A stretch of 64,000 nt of DNA, from contig NZ_VITY01000003.1 of the NCBI RefSeq assembly GCF_007993935.1, positions 124,001 to 188,000 on the forward strand, in the 5' to 3' direction. Source of the DNA: Bradyrhizobium macuxiense. GTDB taxonomy: Bacteria > Pseudomonadota > Alphaproteobacteria > Rhizobiales > Xanthobacteraceae. A program made the position numbers and the translations under genes. The notes below the pieces were generated by a model, which did no database searches, was not told the DNA's origin, and worked only from the letters and a program-made list of their open reading frames with translations. Of this stretch, positions 51,382-59,565 are shown one piece after another; positions within the stretch are counted from its first letter, which is position 1, and each line of letters begins with the position of its first letter.

Positions 51382-51747
51382 ATGGCCAAAACCGTCCTGA
51401 TCGTGGAGGACAATGAGCTCAACATGAAGCTCTTTCGCGATCTGTTGGAAGCGCATGGCTATCAGACTTCGGGCACCAGCAATGGTTTCGAAGCGCTCGA
51501 TCTCGTCCGCAAGCTGCGCCCCGACCTCATTTTGATGGATATTCAACTGCCCCAGGTTTCCGGCCTCGAGGTCACGCGCTGGATCAAGGACGATCCCGAT
51601 CTGCGCACGATACCGGTGGTCGCGGTTACCGCCTTCGCCATGAAGGGCGACGAAGAGCGCATCCGCGAGGGCGGCTGCGAAGCCTATTTGTCCAAGCCGA
51701 TCTCGGTCGGCAAATTTATTGAGACTGTCCGACGCTTTATCGGATAG
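51382..51747 (+). CDS. divK: DivK, single-domain response regulator
   Basis: A 121-residue receiver-only protein controlling polarity and the cell cycle in alphaproteobacteria. The phosphoacceptor is Asp53 ([11 protein letters not shown]). The N-terminal acidic pair is Glu9/Asp10 (IVEDN), the conserved Thr/Ser and Lys of the switch are in [10 protein letters not shown] and [16 protein letters not shown] at 51371-51376 fixes the start. pleD follows 15 bases after its stop. Confidence 0.94.
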   Translation: MAKTVLIVEDNELNMKLFRDLLEAHGYQTSGTSNGFEALDLVRKLRPDLILMDIQLPQVSGLEVTRWIKDDPDLRTIPVVAVTAFAMKGDEERIREGGCEAYLSKPISVGKFIETVRRFIG

Positions 51748-51762
51748 GGGAGTTGTGGTGCC

Positions 51763-53136
51763 ATGTCCGCGCGTATCCTCGTCGTCGATGACGTTCCGGC
51801 GAACGTCAAGCTGTTGGAAGCCCGCCTTTCGGCCGAATATTTCGATGTGCTGACCGCTTCCAACGGGGCCGAGGCGCTGGAAATCTGCGCGCGCGCGGAA
51901 TGCGACATCATCCTGCTCGACGTCATGATGCCTGATATGGACGGCTTCGAGGTCTGCCGCCGCTTGAAGTCGAATCCGGCGACCCATTTCATCCCGGTCG
52001 TCATCGTAACCGCGCTCGACAGCCCGGCCGATCGCGTGCGCGGGCTTGAAGCCGGCGCCGACGACTTCCTGACCAAGCCGGTGTCCGACGTCGTACTGAT
52101 CGCGCGTGTGCGCTCGCTGACGCGGCTGAAGATGATGACCGATGAGCTGCGCATGCGCGCCATCACCTCGCTCGAGATCGGCATGCAGGCGCCCGAGCGC
52201 AGCGCGATCGCGGATCGTGGTACCGGCGGCCGCATCCTCTTGGTCGACGACCGGCCGTCGTCCTACGAGAAGCTGGCGCCGATCCTCTCCGCCGAACATA
52301 CCGTCGACGTCGAGACCAATCCGTCTGAAGCGCTGTTCCATGCCGCCGAGGGCAATTACGACCTGCTGATCGTGTCGCTCAGCCTCGATAATTTCGACGG
52401 CCTGCGGCTGTGCAGCCAGGCCCGCTCGCTGGAGCGAACGCGTCAGGTGCCGATCCTTGCGATCTCGGATGCCGACAACAACACGCGGCTGATGCGCGGG
52501 CTCGAGATCGGCGTCAACGACTATCTGCTGCGTCCGGTCGATAAGAACGAATTGCTGGCGCGGGCGCGCACCCAGATCCGCCGCCGCCGCTACACCGATC
52601 ATCTGCGCGACAACGTGCAGAACTCGATCGAGATGGCGATCACGGACGCGCTGACCGGCCTCAACAACCGGCGCTACATGGAGAGCCACCTTGCGACGCT
52701 GGCGGAGCAGGCCTCGATCCGCGGCAAGCCGCTGGCGCTGATGATCCTCGACATCGACTACTTCAAGGCGATCAACGACACCTACGGCCACGATGCCGGC
52801 GACGACGTGCTGCGCGAATTCGCCGTTCGCATCCGCAAGTCGATCCGCGGCATCGATCTGGCCTGCCGTTATGGCGGCGAGGAGTTCGTGATCGTGATGC
52901 CGGAGACCGATCTGCATGTCGCCGGCATGGTTGCCGAGCGGCTGCGCCGCTCGATCGCGGGCGAGCCCTTTGCCGTCGACAAGGGCGGCAAGCGGATCAC
53001 GGTGACGATCTCGATCGGTCTCACCACGCTGGAGCGCAAGGGCGAGCCGGTCGGCGATGTGCTCAAGCGCGCCGACACCGCGCTCTATCGCGCCAAGCAC
53101 GATGGCCGCAACCGCGTGGTCTCGGCGGCGGCGTAG
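51763..53136 (+). CDS. pleD: PleD, diguanylate cyclase response regulator
   Basis: A 457-residue protein with two receiver domains and a GGDEF domain, which makes cyclic di-GMP and, in Caulobacter, links stalk formation to development. Receiver 1 has Asp53 (DIILLDVMMPD). In receiver 2 the phosphoacceptor position reads YDLLIVSLSL, with no aspartate, as in the adaptor-like receiver of Caulobacter PleD. The active site is GGEEF (371-375). The inhibitory site RGID (362-365) lies five residues before it. divK precedes it by 15 bases. Confidence 0.95.
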   Translation: MSARILVVDDVPANVKLLEARLSAEYFDVLTASNGAEALEICARAECDIILLDVMMPDMDGFEVCRRLKSNPATHFIPVVIVTALDSPADRVRGLEAGADDFLTKPVSDVVLIARVRSLTRLKMMTDELRMRAITSLEIGMQAPERSAIADRGTGGRILLVDDRPSSYEKLAPILSAEHTVDVETNPSEALFHAAEGNYDLLIVSLSLDNFDGLRLCSQARSLERTRQVPILAISDADNNTRLMRGLEIGVNDYLLRPVDKNELLARARTQIRRRRYTDHLRDNVQNSIEMAITDALTGLNNRRYMESHLATLAEQASIRGKPLALMILDIDYFKAINDTYGHDAGDDVLREFAVRIRKSIRGIDLACRYGGEEFVIVMPETDLHVAGMVAERLRRSIAGEPFAVDKGGKRITVTISIGLTTLERKGEPVGDVLKRADTALYRAKHDGRNRVVSAAA

Positions 53137-53144
53137 TCGCATCT

Positions 53145-53231
53145 CGTAGCCCGGATGGAGCGAAGCGCAATCCGGGATTTTTCGCCATTTGCACAACTGT
53201 CCCGGATTTCGCTGCGCTCCATCCGGGCTAC
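53145..53231. repeat. palindromic repeat family B, copy 2
   Basis: CGTAGCCCGGATGGAGCGAA at the left and GCGCTCCATCCGGGCTAC at the right. Same element as 44435-44522, between pleD and a convergent gene. Confidence 0.85.
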
Positions 53232-53239
53232 TTAGTGCC

Positions 53240-54445
53240 TTACCGTCCGCGCTTCACCGCGTCATAGGCCATCCGCTTGAACTCGAACGAGAACGGATGG
53301 ACGAACGCCATCTGGCGCTGCGCCATCATCACGCCGGCGATGCCCTTTCGGGGCGAAATCCACCACTGCGTGCCCGCGACGCCGCCCCAGTAGAATTCGC
53401 CGGCGGCATCGGGATGATCGATCGGCGAGGGGTTGAGGATCAGGCCGCCGGCAAGCCCATGCGCCTTGCCGGGCTGCTCGCCCATCATCGCAAAGCGGAT
53501 CCATTGTCCGTCCGGCAACTGGTTGGACATCATCGCTGCAATGGTGTCCGGCTTCAGCAGCGTTGGTCCGCCGGGCAGCAGGCTGCGGATCAGTGCGACC
53601 ATGTCGGGCAGCGTCGACACTAGGCCGCCGCCGCCATTGAGCCGCGCGACCGGGCGCAGATAGGCGCCGGGGAAGGGCGCATTGTCGGTGCGGGTGAGGC
53701 CCGGCTTCATCGGCTCCATGAGATCGGCGCCCGCGTAATACGCGACCAGGCGCCCCTGATCCTGCTCGGGAACGACGAAGCCGGTATCGACCATGCCGAG
53801 CGGATCGAGGATGCGCACCTTGATGAACTTGTCGAAGCTCTGGCCGCTGACCACCTCGACGAGGCGCGCCACCACGTCGATCGCGAGCGAGTATTCCCAC
53901 GACGTGCCCGGCTGATAGATCAGCGGCAGGCCGGCCAGCACATCGACCATCTCGGCTAGGGTCGTATTGGGATTGTGCACGCCGCGCTCGTTGAGCGCCT
54001 TGAAGATGACGGTGCCGGGATCGAAGAAGCCGTAGCTCAAACCGGCGCTGTGGCTCAGCAATTGGCGGATGGTGATCGAGCTGCGCGCCGGCTCGGTGTC
54101 ATCGATCGACGTCGCACCGGGCCGCAGTACCTTCCGGTTTCCAAGCTGCGGGATGTAGCTCTCGATCGGATCGTCGAGCCGCAAACGTCCTTCCTCGAAC
54201 AGCAGCAGCACGGCGCAGGAAGTGATGAGCTTGGTGTTGGAGAACACGCGGAAGATATGGTCGGTGCGCAGCGGGATCTGCGCTTCCTTGTCGGCCCAGC
54301 CGACGCACGAGACATCGACGAGGTCGCGGCCGACCATCACCGCGGACGAAATGCCGGACAGGAGATTGTTGTCGATGTAGCGCTGCATGGCGGCGCGCGC
54401 CGGCGCGAAATCGTAGCCGGTGGCCGTCACCTTCAGATCTTCCAT
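53240..54445 (-). CDS. serine hydrolase, beta-lactamase class C fold (EstB-like)
   Basis: A 401-residue protein without a signal peptide, of the class C beta-lactamase / esterase superfamily. The SxxK motif is SNTK (Ser69, Lys72), and the second motif is the YSLAIDV tyrosine (Y-x-L). FYWGGVAGTQWWISP near the C-terminus stands where the third motif (G-G rather than KTG) is found in esterases. Cytoplasmic members are usually esterases acting on short-chain or aromatic esters; antibiotic resistance is not implied. It overlaps the TetR region only by neighbourhood (126 bases away). Confidence 0.86.
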   Translation of the reverse strand: MEDLKVTATGYDFAPARAAMQRYIDNNLLSGISSAVMVGRDLVDVSCVGWADKEAQIPLRTDHIFRVFSNTKLITSCAVLLLFEEGRLRLDDPIESYIPQLGNRKVLRPGATSIDDTEPARSSITIRQLLSHSAGLSYGFFDPGTVIFKALNERGVHNPNTTLAEMVDVLAGLPLIYQPGTSWEYSLAIDVVARLVEVVSGQSFDKFIKVRILDPLGMVDTGFVVPEQDQGRLVAYYAGADLMEPMKPGLTRTDNAPFPGAYLRPVARLNGGGGLVSTLPDMVALIRSLLPGGPTLLKPDTIAAMMSNQLPDGQWIRFAMMGEQPGKAHGLAGGLILNPSPIDHPDAAGEFYWGGVAGTQWWISPRKGIAGVMMAQRQMAFVHPFSFEFKRMAYDAVKRGR

Positions 54446-54571
54446 GGTCGCTCCCCTGTTGCGCCGCGCCGTTCGCGCGGTCGTCGGCCATCTCGCGTGA
54501 CGGAATATCCGCTCGGGCCGTCGCGCGCGTCCGCGCTACCAACCAAACGGAGCCTGTTTGCGCAACCGGAT

Positions 54572-55168
54572 TTATCCGCCGCGCTTTTTGTCTGTGGAGC
54601 TTGCGACCTTGACGCCTGCGTTGGCCAGCAGCACGCGCGCCGCTTCCCTCGCCGCGCGCGCCATCGCCGGATCGTCGCGCACCAGGTCCTGTGCGATCGA
54701 GCCGTCGACCAGCAGCGTGAGCTGGGTCGCAAGTCCCTCGGCATCGGCGACGCCGAGCTGGCGGAGCAGATCGCGAAACCAGATCCGGCGGCTTTCCTTG
54801 AAGGCGACCGCGATATTTCTGAAGGTATGGTCCTCGTCCTCCGGTCCGAGCTCGGCCACCGCGTTCACGAACGGACAGCCGCGAAAATCCTTCGCCGCGA
54901 AGCGCCGCTCCAGCGAATCGAAGGTTGCGAGGATCTGCTCGGCCGGCGGCTTGTCGGAGGCGCGGGGCTGCACGAAGCGGTGCTGCAGATAGGCCTCGAT
55001 CAGCGCGTCCTTCGAGGGGAAGTGATTGTAGAGCGTGCGCTTGCTGATGCCGATCTCGGCCGCGATGGTGTCGACGCCGATCGCGCGAATGCCCCGCATG
55101 TAAAACAGTCTGTCGGCGGTCTCGAGGATCCGCTCTTTCATGGTCTGTTTGGGAGGCGGGGAAGCCAT
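54572..55168 (-). CDS. TetR-family regulator
   Basis: A 198-residue TetR-type repressor. Its helix-turn-helix reads GVDTIAAEIGISKRTLYNHFPSKDALIEAYL. The C-terminal ligand domain has a cysteine (RGCPFVNA). The ATG at 55168 is preferred over one 33 bases upstream. It diverges from an MFS gene; a TetR-type palindrome lies in between, so it likely represses the exporter. Confidence 0.9.
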   Translation of the reverse strand: MASPPPKQTMKERILETADRLFYMRGIRAIGVDTIAAEIGISKRTLYNHFPSKDALIEAYLQHRFVQPRASDKPPAEQILATFDSLERRFAAKDFRGCPFVNAVAELGPEDEDHTFRNIAVAFKESRRIWFRDLLRQLGVADAEGLATQLTLLVDGSIAQDLVRDDPAMARAAREAARVLLANAGVKVASSTDKKRGG

Positions 55169-55220
55169 GCGCCGGCCGTGATCCTCTTCGCTTGACAGCA
55201 CCGCCTCCGTATAGCCTAAT

Positions 55221-55236
55221 TACACAGGTCTGTGTA
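55221..55236. promoter_or_regulatory. TetR-type operator, TACACAGGTCTGTGTA
   Basis: A perfect palindrome with seven-base arms (TACACAG / CTGTGTA) and a two-base centre, located between the divergent tetR and MFS genes. Size and symmetry match TetR-family operators. Confidence 0.8.
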
Positions 55237-55301
55237 CCTAAAATAAGCGGGATTCGCAGGCTGCGGCTATTGTGCCGTGCCCCTTTGGGAGAACAAGAAC
55301 A

Positions 55302-56534
55302 ATGCCCCTGTTGCAGGTCCTGCGTCCCACGCTTCCCATTCTGATCGGCGCCTCCATCATGCTCACGCTGAGCATGGGGCTGCGGCAGAGCCTCGGCATC
55401 TTCATGCAGCCGCTGACGCACGACATCGGCATCTCGGTGTCTCATTTCACGCTGGCGCTGGCGGTGCAGAACCTCGCCTGGGGCTTCCTGCAGCCGCTCG
55501 CGGGCGCGATGACCGTGCGTTACGGCTTCCGCCCGATCATGGTGGTCGGAGCGCTGGCCTATATCGTGGGCCTCGTGCTGATGACGACGGCGCATGGCCT
55601 CGTCAGCATCATGATCGGCGCGGGTGTGCTGATCGGCCTTTCGCTCGCCTGCACCGCGAATGCGATCGCCATGTCGGTCGCGGCGCGCGCGGTGCCTGAG
55701 ACGGTGCGCTCGACCGTGCTCGGCATGGTCTCCGCCGCGGGCTCGCTCGGCGCGCTGCTGTCGGCGCCGATCGGCCAGATGCTCAATGAAGGGTTCGGCT
55801 GGCGCGTCGGGCTTGCCGGCTTCGTCGTCCTCTCGGTCTTGATGATTCCAGCAGCCTTGTACGCCGGCGGCGTCGACAAGATCCCGCTGCCGAAGCCGGC
55901 GGGCGACGACATCGGCAACGCCACGGCGGCGACCGCGGCGAAGACCGCGTTCGGCAACGCGTCGTTCGTCGTGATGACCTGCGCCTACATGGTCTGCGGC
56001 ATGCAGCTCGTCTTCCTCACCACGCATCTGCCGTCGTATCTGGCGATCTGCGGGCTCGATCCGATGCTGAGCGCGCAGACGCTCGGCATGATCGGCGGCT
56101 TCAACGTGCTGGGCTCGCTGTTCTTCGGCTGGGCCGGCCAGCGCTGGAACAAGCTCGCACTGCTCGGCGGCATCTACATCCTGCGCTCGCTGGCGCTCGC
56201 CTGGTACTTCATGCTGCCGGCAACGCCCGGCTCGACGCTGCTGTTCGGCGCCATCATGGGCTTCCTCTGGATGGGCGTCGGTCCGCTGGTTGCGGGCGCG
56301 GTGGCCGAGATGTTCGGGCTGCGCTGGCAGGCGATGATCCAGGGCCTTGCCTTCATGAGCCACCAGGTCGGCAGCTTCCTCGGTGCTTACGGAGGAGGGG
56401 TGATCTACGACTCGCTCGGCTCCTACACCATGGCCTGGCGTATCGGTGTCGCGCTCGGGCTTGCCGGCGGCATCATCCAGCTTGCCTTCGCGCTGATCCG
56501 GCCGGCGCAGCCGCCGCTGCTCAAGGCCGCCTGA
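55302..56534 (+). CDS. MFS transporter (monocarboxylate/OFA-like)
   Basis: A 410-residue membrane protein with twelve hydrophobic segments. MGLRQSLGIFMQPLTHDIG after the first helix and AMTVRYGFRPIMVVGALAYI are typical of MFS permeases related to CynX/OFA-type transporters. GGGAG at 55287-55291 precedes the ATG at 55302; ten further residues upstream are open but not conserved. Its regulator is the divergent TetR gene. A hairpin follows. The substrate is unknown. Confidence 0.88.
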   Translation: MPLLQVLRPTLPILIGASIMLTLSMGLRQSLGIFMQPLTHDIGISVSHFTLALAVQNLAWGFLQPLAGAMTVRYGFRPIMVVGALAYIVGLVLMTTAHGLVSIMIGAGVLIGLSLACTANAIAMSVAARAVPETVRSTVLGMVSAAGSLGALLSAPIGQMLNEGFGWRVGLAGFVVLSVLMIPAALYAGGVDKIPLPKPAGDDIGNATAATAAKTAFGNASFVVMTCAYMVCGMQLVFLTTHLPSYLAICGLDPMLSAQTLGMIGGFNVLGSLFFGWAGQRWNKLALLGGIYILRSLALAWYFMLPATPGSTLLFGAIMGFLWMGVGPLVAGAVAEMFGLRWQAMIQGLAFMSHQVGSFLGAYGGGVIYDSLGSYTMAWRIGVALGLAGGIIQLAFALIRPAQPPLLKAA

Positions 56535-56552
56535 GCTTCCGATCCCGCAAAC

Positions 56553-56583
56553 CGACGACTGCCCCATACGAGGGCAGTCGTCG
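56553..56583 (+). terminator. hairpin after the MFS gene, terminator-like
   Basis: CGACGACTGCCC (56553-56564) and GGGCAGTCGTCG (56572-56583), perfect 12-base arms with a seven-base loop, 18 bases after the stop. A T-rich stretch follows after ten bases only, so the termination call is moderate. Confidence 0.55.
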
Positions 56584-56700
56584 ATTGCTGCCTATTTTTC
56601 CATCGATCGTTTGCTGCGAGAACGTGCAGTGGGGCGCGAAGCCGTTCCGCGCATGGATTGAATTCGCAGTGTCTTCAACGCGTTGCTCGGTGCGCGCCGG

Positions 56701-56716
56701 TGGCACGAATCTTGAT
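56701..56716 (+). promoter_or_regulatory. sigma54-type promoter upstream of amtB
   Basis: TGGCAC-GAATC-TTGAT matches the RpoN consensus TGGCAC-N5-TTGCW, with a single departure (A for C at the -12 GC). It is about 320 bases before the amtB ATG. Nitrogen-limited expression through NtrC is expected; no unambiguous NtrC site was found. Confidence 0.6.
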
Positions 56717-57038
56717 TGAATCTGGCTAGAAATCGTGCCGGAAGCCGTTGCAGAGGTTTCCGGCCTGGGGACCCATGGGAAGGGCTGGCCGCGATGAGGC
56801 TAGTCGCCGTCATTCTCCAGCCATCCGCGCACCACGGCCACCGCCGCGCCGCCGAGCAGGACGCCCTTGTGCCTCGCGCCCGGCCTGATGCCGCCGCGCC
56901 TTCGCTGCATCCCGCCACCCGCCGCACGGCAGTTCGAGACATCCCGATAGCCGAGTGCGCGCTGTGCTTCGGCGTTCGCGCTCCGAACGCGCCGCGCCGA
57001 TTCCGAACACCAGCATTTCTTGTGATGGGAGGACGATG

Positions 57039-58433
57039 ATGGAGTCTGCGACATACACGCGCGAGAGGCTCGTGAGAATCGTGGTTGCTCTGCTGGGAGT
57101 GGCGCTTCTTTGCCTGCTGTTCAGTGACCTTGCGCTGGCTGAGGATGCGGCGGCGCCGCCGGCCTGCGGCGGCAAGATCCTCGAGAAGTGCACGCCGAAT
57201 TCCGGCGACACCGCCTGGATGCTCACATCAGTCGCGCTTGTCCTGATGATGACGGTGCCGGGGCTTGGCCTGTTCTACGGCGGCATGGTGCGCAAGAAGA
57301 ATGTCGGCGACACCGTGATGACCAGCTTCGCCGTGACCTGCCTGGTCACGATCCTGTTCGCCGTCTTGACCTACAGCCTGGCGTTTCGAGCCGGCACGCC
57401 GTTTATCGGCGGTCTGGATCGCATGTTCCTCAAGGACATCCTGAGCGACATCGGCAAGGGTGGCATCGGCAACCCCAATCCGCTCGCCGCGACCATTCCC
57501 GAGTCCGTCTACATCTGCTTCCAGATGACGTTCGCCATCATCACGCCGGCGCTGATCGCCGGTGCGTTTGCCGAGCGGATGAAGTTCTCGGCGATGCTCT
57601 GGTTCATCGGGTTGTGGGCGATCTTCGTCTATGCGCCGATCGCGCATTGGGTCTGGGGACCCGACGGGATCTTCTCGGCGGGCAACGACGCTGCGTATGT
57701 CAAGGTTCTCGATTTCGCCGGCGGTACCGTCGTGCATATCAATGCCGGCGTGGCCGGCCTGATGTGCGCGATCATGCTCGGCAAGCGCGTCGAGACGGGG
57801 CCGGCGCACAACATGGTGCTGACCTTCATCGGTGCCTCGCTGCTGTGGGTCGGCTGGTTCGGTTTCAACGCGGGCTCCGCCGTCACCGCCGGAATGCAAG
57901 CGGGCATGGCCATGCTGGTGACCCAGATCGCCACCGCGGTGGCAGGCTTCACCTGGATGCTGGTGGAATGGGCGCTCAAGGGCAAGCCGACGGTCGTCGG
58001 CATCTGCTCGGGCGCTGTCGCAGGTCTCGTCGCGATCACGCCGGCCTCCGGTTTCGTCGGGCCGGTCGGCGCCTTCGCCATCGGCATCGCGGCCGGCGTC
58101 TGTTGCTACTGGGGATGCACCGGCTTGAAGCGCATGTTCAGCTACGATGACGCGCTGGACTGCTTCGGCGTTCATGCGCTGGGCGGCATCGTCGGGGCGC
58201 TGCTGACCGGCGTATTTGCGGTCGAGCAGTATGGTGGAACGGCTGGCGTTCTGGAGGGAAATGCCGGGCAGTTCCTCAATCAATGCATCGGCGTCGCGAC
58301 GGTTTTCGTGTATGATGCCGTCGTGAGCCTGATCATCCTGTTCGTGATCAATCTCTTCGTCGGGCTTCGCGTGACGCGCGACATCGAGCGCGAAGGGTTG
58401 GATCTGGCGCTGCATGGCGAGGTCGTGCAGTAG
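57039..58433 (+). CDS. amtB: ammonium transporter AmtB
   Basis: A 464-residue ammonium channel with an N-terminal signal-like segment (about 1-35) and about eleven membrane helices. MTVPGLGLFYGGMVRKKN, FAGGTVVHINAGVAGLM and FGVHALGGIVGALLTGVFA mark the Amt/Rh family; the two histidines that line the pore are in GGTVVHINAG and FGVHALGG. GGGAGGA (57027-57033) favours the second of two ATGs, at 57039. A sigma54-type promoter is upstream and a 42-residue membrane protein gene follows. No complete glnK gene is seen upstream, which is unusual for amtB. Confidence 0.95.
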   Translation: MESATYTRERLVRIVVALLGVALLCLLFSDLALAEDAAAPPACGGKILEKCTPNSGDTAWMLTSVALVLMMTVPGLGLFYGGMVRKKNVGDTVMTSFAVTCLVTILFAVLTYSLAFRAGTPFIGGLDRMFLKDILSDIGKGGIGNPNPLAATIPESVYICFQMTFAIITPALIAGAFAERMKFSAMLWFIGLWAIFVYAPIAHWVWGPDGIFSAGNDAAYVKVLDFAGGTVVHINAGVAGLMCAIMLGKRVETGPAHNMVLTFIGASLLWVGWFGFNAGSAVTAGMQAGMAMLVTQIATAVAGFTWMLVEWALKGKPTVVGICSGAVAGLVAITPASGFVGPVGAFAIGIAAGVCCYWGCTGLKRMFSYDDALDCFGVHALGGIVGALLTGVFAVEQYGGTAGVLEGNAGQFLNQCIGVATVFVYDAVVSLIILFVINLFVGLRVTRDIEREGLDLALHGEVVQ

Positions 58434-58505
58434 ACTTGGCGGCATTCCGCGCCGGCCGGCGATCGTTGCCGGCTGGCACGGATCAAAGCTGTTCGAGGTG
58501 ATCCG

Positions 58506-58634
58506 ATGAACTGGTTCTATTGGAACACAGCGTGGTCGCTGTTCTTCAGCCTCGTTTGGTTCATGACCATCACACACAATCCGGATGCAGAAATCGCGGA
58601 TGCACATCTGCCGGATGAGGCGTTCAAAGGCTAG
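58506..58634 (+). CDS. small membrane protein downstream of amtB
   Basis: A 42-residue open frame with one predicted membrane segment: NTAWSLFFSLVWFMTI (about residues 7-22), preceded by two Trp/Tyr near the interface and followed by an acidic tail with Asp and Glu. GAGG at 58493-58496 lies nine bases before the ATG. It is not a shadow of another gene except that its stop (TAG, 58632-58634) shares CTA(G) with the stop of the convergent gene. It lies 72 bases after amtB on the same strand, so it may be co-transcribed. The function is unknown. Confidence 0.6.
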   Translation: MNWFYWNTAWSLFFSLVWFMTITHNPDAEIADAHLPDEAFKG

Positions 58635-59161
58635 CTCCGGTAGTAGCGCCACATCCTGACGAACGTCCGGTGGATCTCGTCGGGCGTCCGGTCGAACGGC
58701 TCGAGATTGACGCGGACCACGCCACGATGGTCCATGCGCCATGGCAAGCGCATCAGCAGCCGATAGGCGGGCCGCCTGCGCCAATCGGCCACCAGCGCGC
58801 TGCCGAGTGGCACATTGAGCGCGATCTGCAATTCGTGGACGGTCATCGCGCGCTCTGCGATCTCGACGAGGTCGATCTGCGTTATCGCGCGCCAGCGGAT
58901 CAGCCCGAACGCCTGGATGAAGATGCCATACTGATTGGCCCCGATGGTCGGACGACCGGCCTCCAGCAGGGGGATGTTGTAGTAGGTGAAGCCGGCGGCC
59001 GCCGCCGCCAGTGCCAGCCAGTAGATCGCGCCCGTGATCAGGGTCGCAGTCAGGAAGACCGCGGCGAGGGCGGCGGTGACATAGACCGGAAAGTAGATGT
59101 CCTCGCGGCCGTAGGCGACCGAGTAGCCGCCGACGTTGCCCTCGTCCAAGCTTGCGATCAT
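58631..59161 (-). CDS. two-helix membrane protein, PH-like domain, unknown function
   Basis: A 176-residue protein with two adjacent hydrophobic segments (about residues 24-63). The rest (GANQYGIFIQAFGLIRWRAITQIDLVEIAERAM then LRLPWRMDHRGVVRVNLEPFD) looks like the beta-rich bacterial PH (YcxB-like) fold. I do not recognise a named family. The ATG at 59161 gives MIASLDEGNVGGYS. Its last codon overlaps the stop of the small membrane protein gene on the other strand. Confidence 0.65.
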   Translation of the reverse strand: MIASLDEGNVGGYSVAYGREDIYFPVYVTAALAAVFLTATLITGAIYWLALAAAAAGFTYYNIPLLEAGRPTIGANQYGIFIQAFGLIRWRAITQIDLVEIAERAMTVHELQIALNVPLGSALVADWRRRPAYRLLMRLPWRMDHRGVVRVNLEPFDRTPDEIHRTFVRMWRYYRS

Positions 59162-59221
59162 GTGAGCCCTGCGTCCGGGACTTGCCCGAAAGACATGAGG
59201 GACGACGCCAGACCACAAAGC

Positions 59222-59248
59222 AAAAACGGGGCCGCGAGGGCCCCGTTT
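59222..59248 (-). terminator. rho-independent terminator after rpmG
   Basis: On the minus strand, arms AAACGGGGCC and GGCCCCGTTT close a five-base loop (59224-59248) and the transcript ends in T (the A-run 59222-59226). It lies 22 bases past the rpmG stop. Confidence 0.8.
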
Positions 59249-59270
59249 GTAACGTCAGAAGCAGGCGATC

Positions 59271-59438
59271 TTACTTGATCTTGGCTTCCTTGAACTCGAC
59301 GTGCTTGCGCGCGACCGGGTCATACTTCTTCTTGACCAGCTTGTCGGTCATGGTGCGCGAATTCTTCTTGGCGACGTAATAGAATCCGGTATCGGCCGTC
59401 GACACGAGCTTGACCTTGATGGTGACCGCTTTGGCCAT
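59271..59438 (-). CDS. rpmG: 50S ribosomal protein L33
   Basis: A 55-residue L33 protein of the large ribosomal subunit. [20 protein letters not shown] and [23 protein letters not shown] are typical. It lacks the paired CxxC motifs of the zinc-binding form (C-plus), so it is a C-minus paralogue as usual in alphaproteobacteria. GAGGA (59446-59450) fixes the start at 59438. A terminator follows. Confidence 0.97.
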   Translation of the reverse strand: MAKAVTIKVKLVSTADTGFYYVAKKNSRTMTDKLVKKKYDPVARKHVEFKEAKIK

Positions 59439-59565
59439 ATGCAAATCCTCGAAAATGAAGGGGTATCGGGAGCCGGCCAAATCGGCCCGCGTTTGGCCCG
59501 GAAACTAGCCACAAACAGCTCAAAGTCAAGGATTTCCGGGCCGAAATCGTCCCGATTCCGGCCAA

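Noticed and set aside
54099..56567. Minus-strand frame of 822 codons across the TetR and MFS genes
   Set aside because: It reads the MFS gene antisense and the TetR gene in a wrong frame; composition is a string of Arg, His and Ala.
57228..59216. Minus-strand frame of 662 codons opposite amtB
   Set aside because: Shadow; amtB is certain.
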